Positions 44,994 to 55,829 of a DNA stretch of 64,000 nt are shown piece after piece. The position numbers and the translations under genes were made by a program. The first letter of the stretch is position 1; every line of letters starts with the position of its first letter. Under the pieces are notes generated by a model. The model had not been told where the DNA came from. It did not search any database and saw nothing but the letters and a program-made list of their open reading frames with translations. This DNA is from Beta vulgaris subsp. vulgaris (Eukaryota; Streptophyta; Magnoliopsida; Caryophyllales; Amaranthaceae): assembly GCF_026745355.1 (NCBI RefSeq), contig NC_079203.1, positions 55,972,141 to 56,036,140 on the forward strand. The letters run 5' to 3'.

Positions 44994-45250
44994 TCAAAGA
45001 TAACGAGAGTGAAAAAAACAACTAATATAAGCAATCTTTGGGGTTAGATCAAACAAAGCCGAAAAAATAAAGGACCACAAGTTACAAAATGTACAGTTTC
45101 TTTTCTACGAATATATACTATATAAAGATAATGAGATTAAAAAAACAACGAAGACAAGCAACCTTTTGTGTTAGATCAAACAAAGCCGAAAAAACAAAGG
45201 ACCACAAGTCACAAAATGCACAGTTTTTTTCTAAGAATATAGACTATAGT
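44994..45250. repeat. Tandem duplication, ~128-bp unit
   Basis: Two copies of a unit containing TTAGATCAAACAAAGCCGAA and AAAGGACCACAAGT, offset by 128 bp (44994-45121 and 45122-45250), with about 90% similarity by eye. Non-coding. Confidence 0.85.
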
Positions 45251-45267
45251 CTATACATCTAGATAGC

Positions 45268-45475
45268 ATTGTTGGAATACAAGCCCATGTCGGAGAGAGT
45301 TTGACCATAAACAAGGTTTGTAGGGTTTCATCCTAAAACCAATTGGTGACAGGTGGAGTAACCCACCAATCTATATATTAGTCATTCTCTCTTAATTCTT
45401 CAATGTGGGACAACTTTTACTAACTCACATGTGGGTTATACTCTTAACCAATATTATAGTCGTGCAAGTTTCTTC
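45268..45475 (+). mobile_element. LTR-like fragment (Copia type)
   Basis: Starts TGTTGGAATACAAGCCCATG and contains CAATGTGGGACAACTTTTAC, both typical of plant Copia-type LTRs. I could not find a matching end or target duplication. A different family from the solo LTRs at 7898 and 9736. Confidence 0.45.
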
Positions 45476-45837
45476 GGAGACAAAGTTATAGGTTAATCCC
45501 CCAAAGAAGTAAAACAATAAGCTCGCTTTTATTTTGCTTGGTTTAACCCCCGCCCAAATAGTCTTGCATGATAGTAATAGTGAACCATGATATATTGATA
45601 GAATATAGATCTATTCCATGAGCCTCAACCACCAGCTTAAACTTTTGGTATGTCAAAAATATGATAAATTGATGATGTGAATCACATACAACTTGGGGAT
45701 TGTGAATGTGGACGGTTTTATGATCTTGTTTTGATCTTCTTAGCTTTATCTCATACAATGTAGATCAACCATAGAGTTCATTCTTAGTTTTGATCATTTA
45801 ATAAATAAAACTTATATTGTACAGTAAGATGTAATGC

Positions 45838-45990
45838 ACCTAAATAAGATGAAGGGGACTCACTTGAGCGGAAAATATGAGGAATTCCTCAAATGAGTCG
45901 CATGAGGTTTGATTCATAGACCTCGAAAATAAGAAATAGGAAGCCATATCAGTACTCCACCACCTCAACCTCAATACACTTACGTGTATC
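45838..45990 (-). mobile_element. SINE-like repeat, family B
   Basis: On the minus strand: GTTGAGGTGGTGGAGTACTG (box A-like), then GAGGTCTATGAATCAAAC (box B-like), then CAAGTGAGTCCCCTTCATCT. The copy at 58585-58735 has the same order on the plus strand. Confidence 0.55.
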
Positions 45991-45999
45991 GGTGTATAT

Positions 46000-47663
46000 G
46001 ATATGAATTGCATCCCGAAAATAATGAAGTGGGACTACATAGGCTAATTTTCCAGCAAACAGGTAAACGATGGCAACAACTTGATAAATAGGCACTAATT
46101 CTTCTCAGTTATTCAACAATAAAGTTGTTATCCATTTGGCTTTTTCATAATACAGTAGCTAATAGTTCTCTACAAGAAAATTCAAAGATGCGTCACATAG
46201 TACGTGACATAGGAACATCATGCATATATCATTGGTTGGTTAGATACAAACTTATATAGGTACAAGCTCATAAAAATTGACATTTATTATCTCTACCATT
46301 TTCCTTTTGAACAACAGTACGAAAATACAAAGATACCCATCTCTAGCTTAGCTATACTTGCTAAGTTGCTACTTGCTAGTTCGCGGGAACCATTACTAGA
46401 CAGAAAACGGGTTAGTTGGTGCCTGCAGCGAACCGCCGGATCTTCAACAATCACCGGCAAGCCTGGCGGCTGGCAGCGAATGAGGAAGGTTCTTCGGGAA
46501 AGAAGATTCTAAATAGGAACAACAAAAGAAAAGGGAACGAGTACTTTATTAGTACAAGTTTCTCTACCTTAATCAACTAAAACCTCCCGTGAATTTCAAT
46601 AAAAAACAGCAATTAGCGGCTTGCACCACACAACTTTACGAAAAAACCTATCTACTCAGAGTATAATCCATCCACTCAAGATAGACATTGGTAATTAGTG
46701 GAATTCAACTTAGTAGTGTTAGTAATTATTTATTTAATTGCTAATATCTTATGGGTAGCTTACCTAGTGAATAGATTATAGATGTATTAATCTTCCTACT
46801 TTATCAATAATAGTCTTAAATGAGCCAAAGCAGAGTAAGCTTTAATTGAGAAATGCATATACATAACAGATTTGTGCAATTAAGGCATATTCCGCCCAAC
46901 TTATTTTCAGTTCAGTTTAGTTCAATTCAGTTGCAATCAATTCAACTCAATTGCAATCAATCTAGTCCAACACCAATTATCATTTCTCTTAGTTATAATT
47001 TAATTCATTTCATTTCAATTCAATTTAGTTGCAATCATTTCAGTTCAATTTAATTCAATTGCTTTATATCGAAAAGAACATACCCTTAGCCTAACTTGAC
47101 TTGACGTTGCGAGTATGATGCGTTCTTTTCTCAATCTGACGAATCAAAATAGATCAAACATACTTCAAAACTCCTCCACAAACAAGAGACCACAAGACAA
47201 CAAAAGGACCAGTTCAGTAGCCAACATAAAATCAGCAATAATCTATATTCTATACAATAGACTTGTAAATTATGTGATACATATTGATTAAGACACAAGT
47301 AAAACAATAGATATGCTTGTACTCATAATGATAATTATAATTTTGCCTAATATCTAAACTCCCCCCTCTTCCCCATATTTTCATATCGTGATTTCAGTAC
47401 AAACATGATATAATTTGATCTATTCGCGCGCTACGCCCTCCTCTCCATTACTTGGGACATTGGAGGGCAAGCTAAGAATCGATGAAGCCCAAATGACAAT
47501 TTGCATAGTAGGGCTAATACTAAATAAAGTATGATCAAACACAAATCTATTTGGATCCTTACTGCTTGTGATTCCAATATATTTACTAGGTTCATTATGA
47601 TCTCGATCAAGAAAGGATCCGAAAGAATTACTCTATCTGTAGTTCTTTGAAGAACTTGTCAGA
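46000..47663. other. Region between the two desaturase genes' repeats, no gene seen
   Basis: It includes a GC-richer patch at 46380-46560 that I cannot identify and the TTCAG-rich element at 46880-47090. From about 47225 on, sequence resembles that downstream of the left desaturase gene, as expected if the duplication included 3' flanking DNA. Confidence 0.5.
46880..47090. repeat. TTCAG/TTCAA pentamer-rich element
   Basis: Runs of CAGTT/CAATT pentamers lie between GGCATATTCCGCCC and, inverted, GGCTAAGGGTATGTTCTTTT. This layout fits a Tourist-like element. Its complement resembles 28585-28730. Confidence 0.5.
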
Positions 47664-50626
47664 CTACAGATCTGGGTCTGTTTGATAGTAGACAACATCC
47701 CCAGTGTCGCTAACAAAATGATCTTTCTTAAAGCTGTTTAAGAGAACACCAAGCAAGTAGAATGGAAGAGGTCCCGATTTCTTTGGTTCGCGGTAGTACT
47801 TCCCAAGAACAGGCTTTGCTGCCTCTGTCTGCAAGATCATATTAATTCAGACATGTCAGATAAACAAAATGATGAAGCAAAAAAATTGAGCTGATTGAGC
47901 TTGTATGATATGAATACTTACTGCTTCAATTAGATGATAATGTGGAATTTGTGGGAAAAGATGATGAATGACATGAGTACCGATATCATGGTGGATGTTG
48001 TTTATCCATCCATAATCACGGTCAAGCGTTGTAAGCCCTCCTCGAAGGTAACTCCATTCCTAGTGAAATCAAAGAGGCAGACAAATCAAACTTGTGAATT
48101 GAACATCTTATATAATGCATAAAAAACTACATCCTACATCTTTGATAGAAATATTTCAACAAAAACTTCTATACAACAGGTGTATTTATCTACAACAGTG
48201 TTTCGTCATCCCAAACTACAATATCACCAGTGTAACAAAGTTATCTCATGTAATTTGAAGTGATTAAGCGGATTGAATATTACAAACTTGACCTACTGTT
48301 CAACAATATCGAGCTCTAGAAGTAAATGAGAGAGTTAAACGGATAACATACCTCACCACGGTACCAAGGGAGCTTGTCATCATGACCATGGTGATGCAAG
48401 TAAGTCACCAAGTCCAACCACATGACAAAGATCTGAAATGAATAGCAATTGTGTAAATAGCAAGAAGACTAATTCAACATATTCATTTACTAGACCATCT
48501 TTTTGGGTAATAACAAGAAGAATAATTCAATTACTCAAACTCACCACATAGGGGATACCGTAGAGCTTGAGCAACTGAATAGGTCCCATGACAAAAGATA
48601 AACCCACAAGTGATGCCACCATTGCTGACCAACAAGCTGTGGAGGTTATAACATCTTTCTTTTCATTTGGAGTGAAAAGATCACTATTTGGATCATAATG
48701 TGAACCTGATTTTCCGGGACTTCGTGTCCACTGCAGCAAGATTGATCACAAAATAAGTAAACACAACATTTTTTTTACCTGAAATTTAACACAAAATATA
48801 GTTGAATTGAAGCTCACCAGATAAATTGGGTATGCAAGCAAGGGAAATGGAATGGTGAATCTTAACTTCTTTGACAAAAAGTCCATACCATTGTATAACT
48901 TTTCAGACAACTGCAATACAAAGAAAACAATGAATTAATGATAAATTCCCCATAAACTAGCAATAAATTGAAGTTAGAGTGTAAAAAAAAAGGCTTACTG
49001 GGTGCCATGATTCATCATTTTCAACATGTCCATGATTTTGATGATGAGTCCTGTGACTAATTCTCCTATATTATCACCAAAAAAGGTTTAAACTTTCAGT
49101 TTTAGACTAATTATCATCATATAATTCATCATTAAACAACAAAATTCAGTCACCAAAAATTCTAAAAGATAAGTTCACTCCTATATTATCACCAAAAATG
49201 TTCAAACTTTCAATTTTAGACTAATTATAATCATATAATTCATCATTATACAACAAAATTCAGTCACCAAAAATTCTAAAAGATAAGTTCACTCCTATAT
49301 TATCACCAAAAATGTTCAAACTTTCAGTTTTAGACTAATTATCATAATCTAATTCATCATTATACAACAAAATTCAGTCACTAAAAATTTTAAAAGATAA
49401 GTTCACTCCTATATTATCACCAAAAAGGTTCAAACTTTCAGTTTTAGACTAATTAACATAATCTAATTCATCATTATACAACAAAATTCAGTCACCAAAA
49501 ATTCTAAAAGAGAAGTTCACTCCTATATATCACCAAAAATTCTAAAAGATAAGTTCACTCCTATATATCACCAAAAATGTTCAAACTTTTCAGTTTTAGA
49601 CTAATTATCATAATCTAATTCATCAATATACAACAAAATTCAGTCACCAAAAATTCTAAAAGATAAGTTCACTCCTATTTATCACCAAAAAGGTTCAAAC
49701 TTCCAGTTTTAGACTAATAACCATCATATAATTCATCATTATACAACAAAATTCAGTCACCAAAATTTCTCAAAAACAAGTTCATAAGCAATAAAATCAA
49801 CATACCACCCATGATATGGAACAAGGATTGAAGAATGCAGCAAGTGACCAGCTACACTGTTTAACTTGGGATCATTGGAAAAACTTCCATGTCCACTGCC
49901 ATAAAAACAACAAAAAAAATTAGAATCTCAAAGTAACCCCTATTACAAGCAAGAAACAAAATGACATGTCATACCATTCTTACTAACTATATTATTTGCA
50001 ACGATTAGACATCTTTCCTCTCTACTTTATGTCATCGTTGCACATAATAAAAAACGAAAAAAAATCCTTAAAATTGCAAAAAAAAAAAAAAAAAAAGTTA
50101 CCATCTTTAATGAGAAAACTCACCAATCATGACCAAGAACAAATAGTGCCCAAAACATAGTACCCTGAGCAATCCAATATAGAGGCCAAACAATCCAATT
50201 ATTGAAATAAGCAGCAGTAACAGCCAAACCAAAAACAATTGCAACATCTCTAACAACATAACTCATAGATCTCCAAGGGTTTTTCACCCAACAATGCTTA
50301 GGAATTGCATTTTTAATATCAGCTAATTTAAATGGAGGTGGTGCACCTGGGTTAAATTCATCAACTCCATTAATATTTTCTTCAATTGAAGGTGTGGGGG
50401 CCACCCTTGAAGGTGCACTAACCTTAACCTCCCACTTTCTCTCTCTAGAATTAGTAGAAAAAGAAGATTTTGAGCAACAAGAAATTGATTTCAGATCTGA
50501 AAAAACAGGGGAAAAAACAGGGGAAGTTTTAATTTTTAAGGGATTTGAGTAAAACCAAGTTCTTGGTTTTGGGTAAATTTTTGGGAGAGGTCTTAAACCA
50601 CATTCTGAAAGTACCCAACTAGCCAT
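47664..50626 (-). CDS. FAD7: Chloroplast omega-3 fatty acid desaturase (FAD7/FAD8 type)
   Basis: Eight exons on the minus strand: 50626-50124, 49895-49806, 49065-48999, 48910-48818, 48730-48545, 48432-48352, 48059-47922 and 47828-47664; all introns GT-AG. They encode 440 residues, close to the usual 430-450. The exon lengths 90, 67, 93, 186, 81, 138 match the conserved omega-3 desaturase gene structure. The first ~85 residues are a Ser/Lys/Arg-rich plastid transit peptide opening [20 protein letters not shown], as in known FAD7/FAD8. Di-iron His boxes are HDCGH (166-170), HRTHH (202-206) and HVIHH (369-373). The enzyme makes trienoic fatty acids (18:3, 16:3) in plastid lipids, feeding thylakoid membranes and jasmonate synthesis. 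I cannot tell FAD7 from FAD8 orthology by eye. Intron 2 (740 bp) is filled with a 114-bp tandem repeat. Confidence 0.96.
49063..49785 (-). repeat. 114-bp tandem repeat filling intron 2 of the FAD7 gene
   Basis: Units begin with CTCCTATATTATCACCAAAA at 49063 (the true exon 3 acceptor), 49178, 49292, 49406, 49520 (a 38-bp partial unit), 49558 and 49672: six full units plus one partial. The period is 114-115 bp and the copies are highly similar. On the gene strand every unit carries a copy of the exon 3 splice acceptor region, ending ATATAG/GAG or AAATAG/GAG. Confidence 0.95.
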
Positions 50627-50971
50627 TATTGAAAATTCTCAAGTTTTTTCTTTCTGGGTATTTGTGAAAAACTCTCCAACAAAAAAAAAAAGGAGAGTTT
50701 TTAAGGGTTTTTGAAGAGATAGAAAAAATTAGGGTTAAATTGAAAGAATGAGATTTTATCGAGTTTTTGGGTGGATTGAAGAGATAACACAAGAATAACT
50801 CTCCACCACAATAATACAATATTGTTGATGAGAGAGGATTCTTCTTGTTATCTCTCTTTCTCTCTCTAAGAAAGATCAAGTTGTTTTAGGTCTTCTATAC
50901 TTGTGTTGTTGTACTTGTTTGTTGTTTCTACTTTGTATGTTGTCTTCTTTGTTTCACCTTTCTAATGGAGT

Positions 50972-50980
50972 TATTTATAG
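50972..50980 (-). promoter_or_regulatory. TATA box of the FAD7 gene
   Basis: The minus strand reads ACCTATAAATAACTCC about 350 bp before the ATG. It is followed by a long leader with CTTTCTTAGAGAGAGAAAGA, a CT/GA-rich stretch common in plant leaders. Confidence 0.6.
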
Positions 50981-51024
50981 GTTTAATTTACATGTGTGTA
51001 TGAATTCTATGTTTTATGTTTGAT

Positions 51025-51066
51025 AAACTAAAGGAAAATTTCCTCAAAAAAAAAACTAAAGGAAAA
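51025..51066. other. Tail-only micro-insertion
   Basis: A perfect 14-bp direct repeat AAACTAAAGGAAAA (51025-51038 and 51053-51066) flanks 14 nt: TTTCCTC plus an A-run. It is upstream of the FAD7 TATA box. Confidence 0.6.
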
Positions 51067-51292
51067 AAATGTGAAGTTCTCTGTTTCTGTGCTTAGAGGA
51101 TATTTCCAGTTGATTTCCAGCAAATGTTTAAAGTGGCCGGAAGAACAAAGTGTGTGCTTTTGTGGGTCATCCGCTATTCAAGGATTGACCTACTTATGAG
51201 GGTTTTGTATAAAAAAATAGAAAGGGAAAACCTGTTTTTCGTATTAGTTACTATGTCTAATTTTAGTAAAGAATGAGGTTGATTCAGGTTTA

Positions 51293-51598
51293 GGGGTGTT
51301 TGGTAAGATTAATGGAAACGAAATGGAAAGGATTTTGATAAGGAGGAGAAATGGAAATAATAACCGTTACCTTTAATAGTTGTTTGGTATCCTAGTGGAA
51401 TGGAAACAATTGAGAGATTTATGATTGAGGAAGGAAACGTGATTTGTTTCCACTAGTTTGATAAGGGTAACAAATGGGGGGATTATGTTTCCCTCCGGTA
51501 ATGGTATTTGTTACTTAACACTCATACCAAACAATTAGAAATGGAAACGCTTATTTGAATCTGTTTCCTACATCAAAAGTTTTCATACCAAACACCCT
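51293..51598. mobile_element. Tourist-like MITE
   Basis: Ends GGGGTGTTTGGTAAGATT and, inverted, GGGTGTTTGGTATGAAAA. The flanking triplets TTA and TAG are imperfect. The interior is rich in AATGGAAACG. It lies about 300 bp upstream of the FAD7 promoter. Confidence 0.7.
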
Positions 51599-51740
51599 AG
51601 AGGTGAGTAACTGTTTGAGATAAGAATTTGACATCCTAGGAATGAGGAGTAACGTATTTCTAATTGTTATAACTTATCGTAGAAGATTTTGGAATGAAAC
51701 TTGTGGAAAATAAGAATTTCGCCAAGCAATCAGTCACATA

Positions 51741-52014
51741 TCGAGGTGATCATAGGTCGGGCCGGATTTTGGTTAAAAAAATGTCCCGTTTCGGGCCAAA
51801 GCCACGGGTAAGGTACGAGCCAAAAAAATCCACTCCAAAACCAGTTATTTCGGGCGAGACAGAAATTTCGACTGTTTTTCCGAATCTAGGTTGTCCGTAG
51901 CCTAGAATTTTTGCCCAAAAAATCGAGCCAGGTCGGGCCTGATCGTGGGCCAAAAAGTTGTGCCCAAAACCCACCCATTTTCGGGTTGGGCCAGGCTCAC
52001 CTTGATCATCTCTA
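51741..52014. mobile_element. hAT MITE (family H)
   Basis: Ends TCGAGGTGATCA and, inverted, TAGAGATGATCA. The flanking 8-mers gtcacata and ttcttata match at 5 of 8. Arms carry GGGCCGGATTTTGG and TTTCGGGTTGGGCC words. Confidence 0.75.
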
Positions 52015-52019
52015 TTCTT

Positions 52020-53205
52020 ATATAAGATCGTCTTACCATGGTCTATGGTAAGACGTGGGTAATTTGATGTTTAAAAGGGTCGCTTATATAGCATAAGTGG
52101 CCCTTTAAAACATAAATTGACTCATCATCTTAGAGTGACCCTTTTAAGTTACAAAGTGACCTTTTTAGCTTATAGGGAACAAAGTGAGATGAACTTACAC
52201 TGATTTTATAGTAAGGCGGTTTTATGCAAGGCTTACTATTTGCAAAGAGTGTAACAAATATAGAGTGTTGTGTTGTAACTTGTAAGTTACAACATATAGA
52301 AAGTTTTAAGTTTTACTCTTTATGTTTTATCTTATAAGATGCCTTATTTTGCTTTTGAAAAACTAATTTATGGCTAATAATCAAGTCTAATCATGATAGA
52401 TCAAGTCTACATAGTTCAATTCTTGATATAATCATGTCAAGAGAATGCACCATCAACTGCTTTTAGAGCAACTCCAATGGTAGAGCAAAATGAAAATTGG
52501 CTTAGAGTGCCACATAGATTTTTCTAGCTAATTTCAATTTAAGCCAAAAGTCCCCCGATGGTTAGCCAATATGAGTAGGTCCCACATGAAGTAAGATAGT
52601 CTTTTTTTAAGAAAAGAGTAGAGACATTGTTCACCAAAATTCCCACATGGGCCCACAATTTTTGCTCAAGCCAATTGGCTTAGTTAAGCTACATTGGCTA
52701 GCAAATGAAATTCTAGCTACTCACTCCAATGGTTAGGCTAATTGCTTAACTTTTTATTTATTTGCTAGCAAGTCCCTAATATTCACCATTAGTAGTCAAT
52801 CCCTTCCGTTGCTTACCCACCAATTGCTTTCAGCCGCCTCTTTTTTTGTGGTTTTTTATAAAGAAGGTTTCTTGTTAAATCCCAAGTCTTTCTATTGCTT
52901 TCTTTATTTGTTTTACGATTCCGCGAAAATTTTCTTAAAAAATACAAACTACAATTCACCTCCTTTCATAGTGTTCCTCTTAAGAATAATACTAATAATA
53001 AAAAAAATCACAAATATCTTTCTCCTTCCGTTATGCTAAGTTGCCAACAGTATAAACACACACATATATGTAATATAAATTATAATTGGGACTAATTTGA
53101 CAAAAATTGATATTTGATTTTTGTTTTAATAGTTGAAAACAAAATTAAAACTGATGCTATAAAAAGCTTTACTACTGAGTCATACGCAAACTTCCTTACT
53201 TACAT
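52020..53205. other. Intergenic, no gene seen
   Basis: It holds a small foldback (GTCTTACCATGGTCTATGGTAAGAC, split here as GTCTTACCAT and ATGGTAAGAC) at about 52030-52055. A segment with CAACTCCAATGG and CACTCCAATGG at about 52485 and 52725 is probably a worn repeat. The open frames at 52809-53095 show no family motif. Confidence 0.4.
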
Positions 53206-53209
53206 GCTC

Positions 53210-53258
53210 CGGTTTGATGTAACATTTTTTTTTTTGAAAGACGGTTTGATGTAACATT
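53210..53258. other. Tail-only micro-insertion
   Basis: A perfect 17-bp direct repeat CGGTTTGATGTAACATT (53210-53226 and 53242-53258) flanks 15 nt: nine T then GAAAGA. The inserted 15-mer is almost the same as the one at 42843-42857. Confidence 0.75.
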
Positions 53259-53317
53259 GATATAAAGAATAAAGGAAAAATTGCCTCACTATATGAGTAT
53301 ATTCCATCTACTAATGT

Positions 53318-53495
53318 TTTTTTTTTTTAACAGCGAGAAAACAACCGGAAAGAGGCAGAGAAGGAAAAAGAAAATCTATAACTAAAAGGAAAATAGAGCA
53401 AAAACGTAAACCATGCGACACCCGGATCCTCAACCGAAATCCATTTGATGTTGTCGACACCAGAGAGCTAATTGTTATTACCACATTGAGCAACC
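53318..53495 (-). mobile_element. Possible LINE 3'-tail fragment
   Basis: A T-run followed by a GC-richer stretch (ACAACCGGAAAGAGGCAGAG, then CCGGATCCTCAACCG) stands out from the AT-rich surroundings and has the layout of a truncated minus-strand LINE. No target duplication was found. Confidence 0.4.
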
Positions 53496-53499
53496 ATAT

Positions 53500-55290
53500 A
53501 TCTTTTCTTATAAAGGATTGAGATTATATACATATACTTTGAAAAAACCACCTTTTTATTTTTAATTTGTTTTAAAAAAAATAATAATTTCCATCTAAGA
53601 AATTTACAAATTATCAGAATATTTATTTATATAGCAATTAGCATATATTGAAACCTTGAAGATCAAATTCCCTATTTCCAATTGTCATGACCAATGATCG
53701 TTCATGTGTTGTTAAAATTCAAAATAGCTATAATTTGAGTTAATTTATTTTTTAAAACTTTAATTTATGCTACAAAGTAGCAATTATTCATGGAATGTTT
53801 ACATTGGTAAAAGACAATTTTTGAGTTAAATAATTATACTTAACAAAAAGTCTATATATTTTTTTATTGGTGAATACGTAACAAAATATTTAGAGGCCAA
53901 CAACAAAGGAAGACCCACCAAAGTTGTAAAGTGTGGACAAAGGATTTTAATAACTGAACATAAAACGTTTGGAAGAGGATATTTTCTCTTGGCAGACATA
54001 ATTTGTGGCCAACGGTAATTGACTATGATGAATTGTGGAATTTTAAGAACCCATGATTTCATTGGTGTGAAAGACAGCTTAATATGGTGGCTGACTCCGC
54101 TGAGAGTTTTTCATCCATACGAGCCACAAATGCATACAAAATACAAAAAGGGAGAAATTCGAACCTGTTATTTATCGTTTACAGTAGCTTAATCTTAATT
54201 TTTAATTACTAGGTCAATACATCATTGATGACTCGGCTGAGAGTTGAAACTCTGTTATGTGCTACTTCTTTTTTTCTTTTTTGGGCCCCATTGGAATGCT
54301 ATGGTAGATGAAAAACTCCGTCAGAACGGAACCTCTCGCAAGTTAATCTTGTCTGAGTTGCGGTCAAACATTTTGAGAGTGGAGGGATGGTAAGGGAAAT
54401 CTGTCTTCTAAAGTGCTTTGTCGAGTTGCGACCAAACATTAAGAAGGATCAAACCTCAAAGGTTCTTTCCTTACTACAAGACCAAGCTGAACTTAGCGTT
54501 TATTTTTTATTTTATTGTGTAACACATAATAAGTACTCAATTATGATTTTTTATTTTGATTCATATAAGTCACAAAAACAGTACAAAGTATAAAAGAAGG
54601 ACGAAGATTCAAACCTATGACCTATCGTTCACAACACCACTTAATTATGATTATGACCACACGGACACACCTAAATGCAGTATTTTTCTAAAAAGCGGAT
54701 CCACTATATAGTGGGAAAGTGTGGACGTGGTCAAAATGGGTTCATTCACACATTTTTCATATTTTTGAGCATGTTCCATTTTTGTTGCGTGCTTTTATTT
54801 TTACTTCAATTCTTCATAATTATACTTACCTCAGCCCCTTGATTTTTTTCTTAGATATGTCTATTAAAAAATATAGTAAAATATAATTGTATTTTATAAT
54901 TTATGTATAAATTTAGATATTAGAGGGAAAAAAAAATTGAATTATGTGTAATTAAACAAAAACAGATTATATTGAATATATGTACCTTTTCGAAATAGAC
55001 TTTGGTGACTCTAGATTGGAATTTCGGACATCTAAACTCTAATGCATTTGAAAGAATGAAAATGAAATATCCATAACTGAAAATTCTCTATTCTGCCATC
55101 AACAAAAATTTCCGATATTGACATTAATTAATCTATGTTTATGCACATATTTGATATTTCATAGTTTAGTCTATTTTTGTATATATACTTTTTACTTCTA
55201 TCTATTTATGATTGATGATTTATAATTTTTTTATTAGTGTGTCATATCTAAATAATTATCATGGATAATTATTTTTATTAGCATTTTTCA
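53500..55290. other. Intergenic, no gene seen
   Basis: AT-rich, with no supported frame. ATACGAGCCACAAATGCATA at 54117-54136 resembles a segment near 20850, and a related AAACCTATGACCTATCGTTC segment lies at 54613, suggesting scattered old retroelement tails. Confidence 0.4.
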
Positions 55291-55294
55291 AACT

Positions 55295-55445
55295 AACCGG
55301 TTTTTCCGGTCCGCATAAGAATAATCCGATTTTAGACCGAACTGTATCGGAAAATCGGATTCCAAAAATTTGAGGATCGGGGACCGGAACGGCAGCCACC
55401 GGTCCGGTCCGGTTCCGGGTTTTTGCCGGTACATGACCTTCCATT
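55295..55445. mobile_element. hAT-type arm fragment
   Basis: Dense CCGGTCCGGTCCGGTTCC-type words, as in 44031-44435, with an end that reads inverted AAGGTCATGTACCGGCAAAA. The other arm is short or lost. Confidence 0.5.
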
Positions 55446-55829
55446 TCTAAATGGTTTTCACAACCCAACGTGCAATTGTGCATAGCATAAGAATCAAGTA
55501 ATTGGACTCTTCACTCTACCGAACACTATCGCTTTCTCAAAGGGAAAAAAAAAAAAAAACAAGCAGGAAAGCTTATGAAGCAAGCCCCATGTGGTGCACA
55601 TCTGATCTGCTATTTTCACAAGTGAAATAGTAATCGCCACTAATATGAAAGCATGGTTTTTGCCTTCCTTGATCGAGCTCTTTGTTTAATGAAGGATATG
55701 AAACTTGCTTGCATCAATTATAGCCTAAGATTACGTACTATTGAGATCTAATGAGGGTAAGGGGTGGCCGTTGAGGAAGCTTAGTTCAGACCTAAGATTA
55801 CGTGGTACTATGTGAGATGGTGCCTCACG

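Noticed and set aside
49063..49785. CRISPR-like or satellite array
   Set aside because: The unit has no spacer/repeat alternation, is intronic in a plant gene, and is fully explained as tandem duplication of intron sequence.
52485..52745. Inverted-repeat MITE with CAACTCCAATGG ends
   Set aside because: The two CTCCAATGG copies are in the same orientation, not inverted, so the ends do not define a MITE; left as an unclassified worn repeat.
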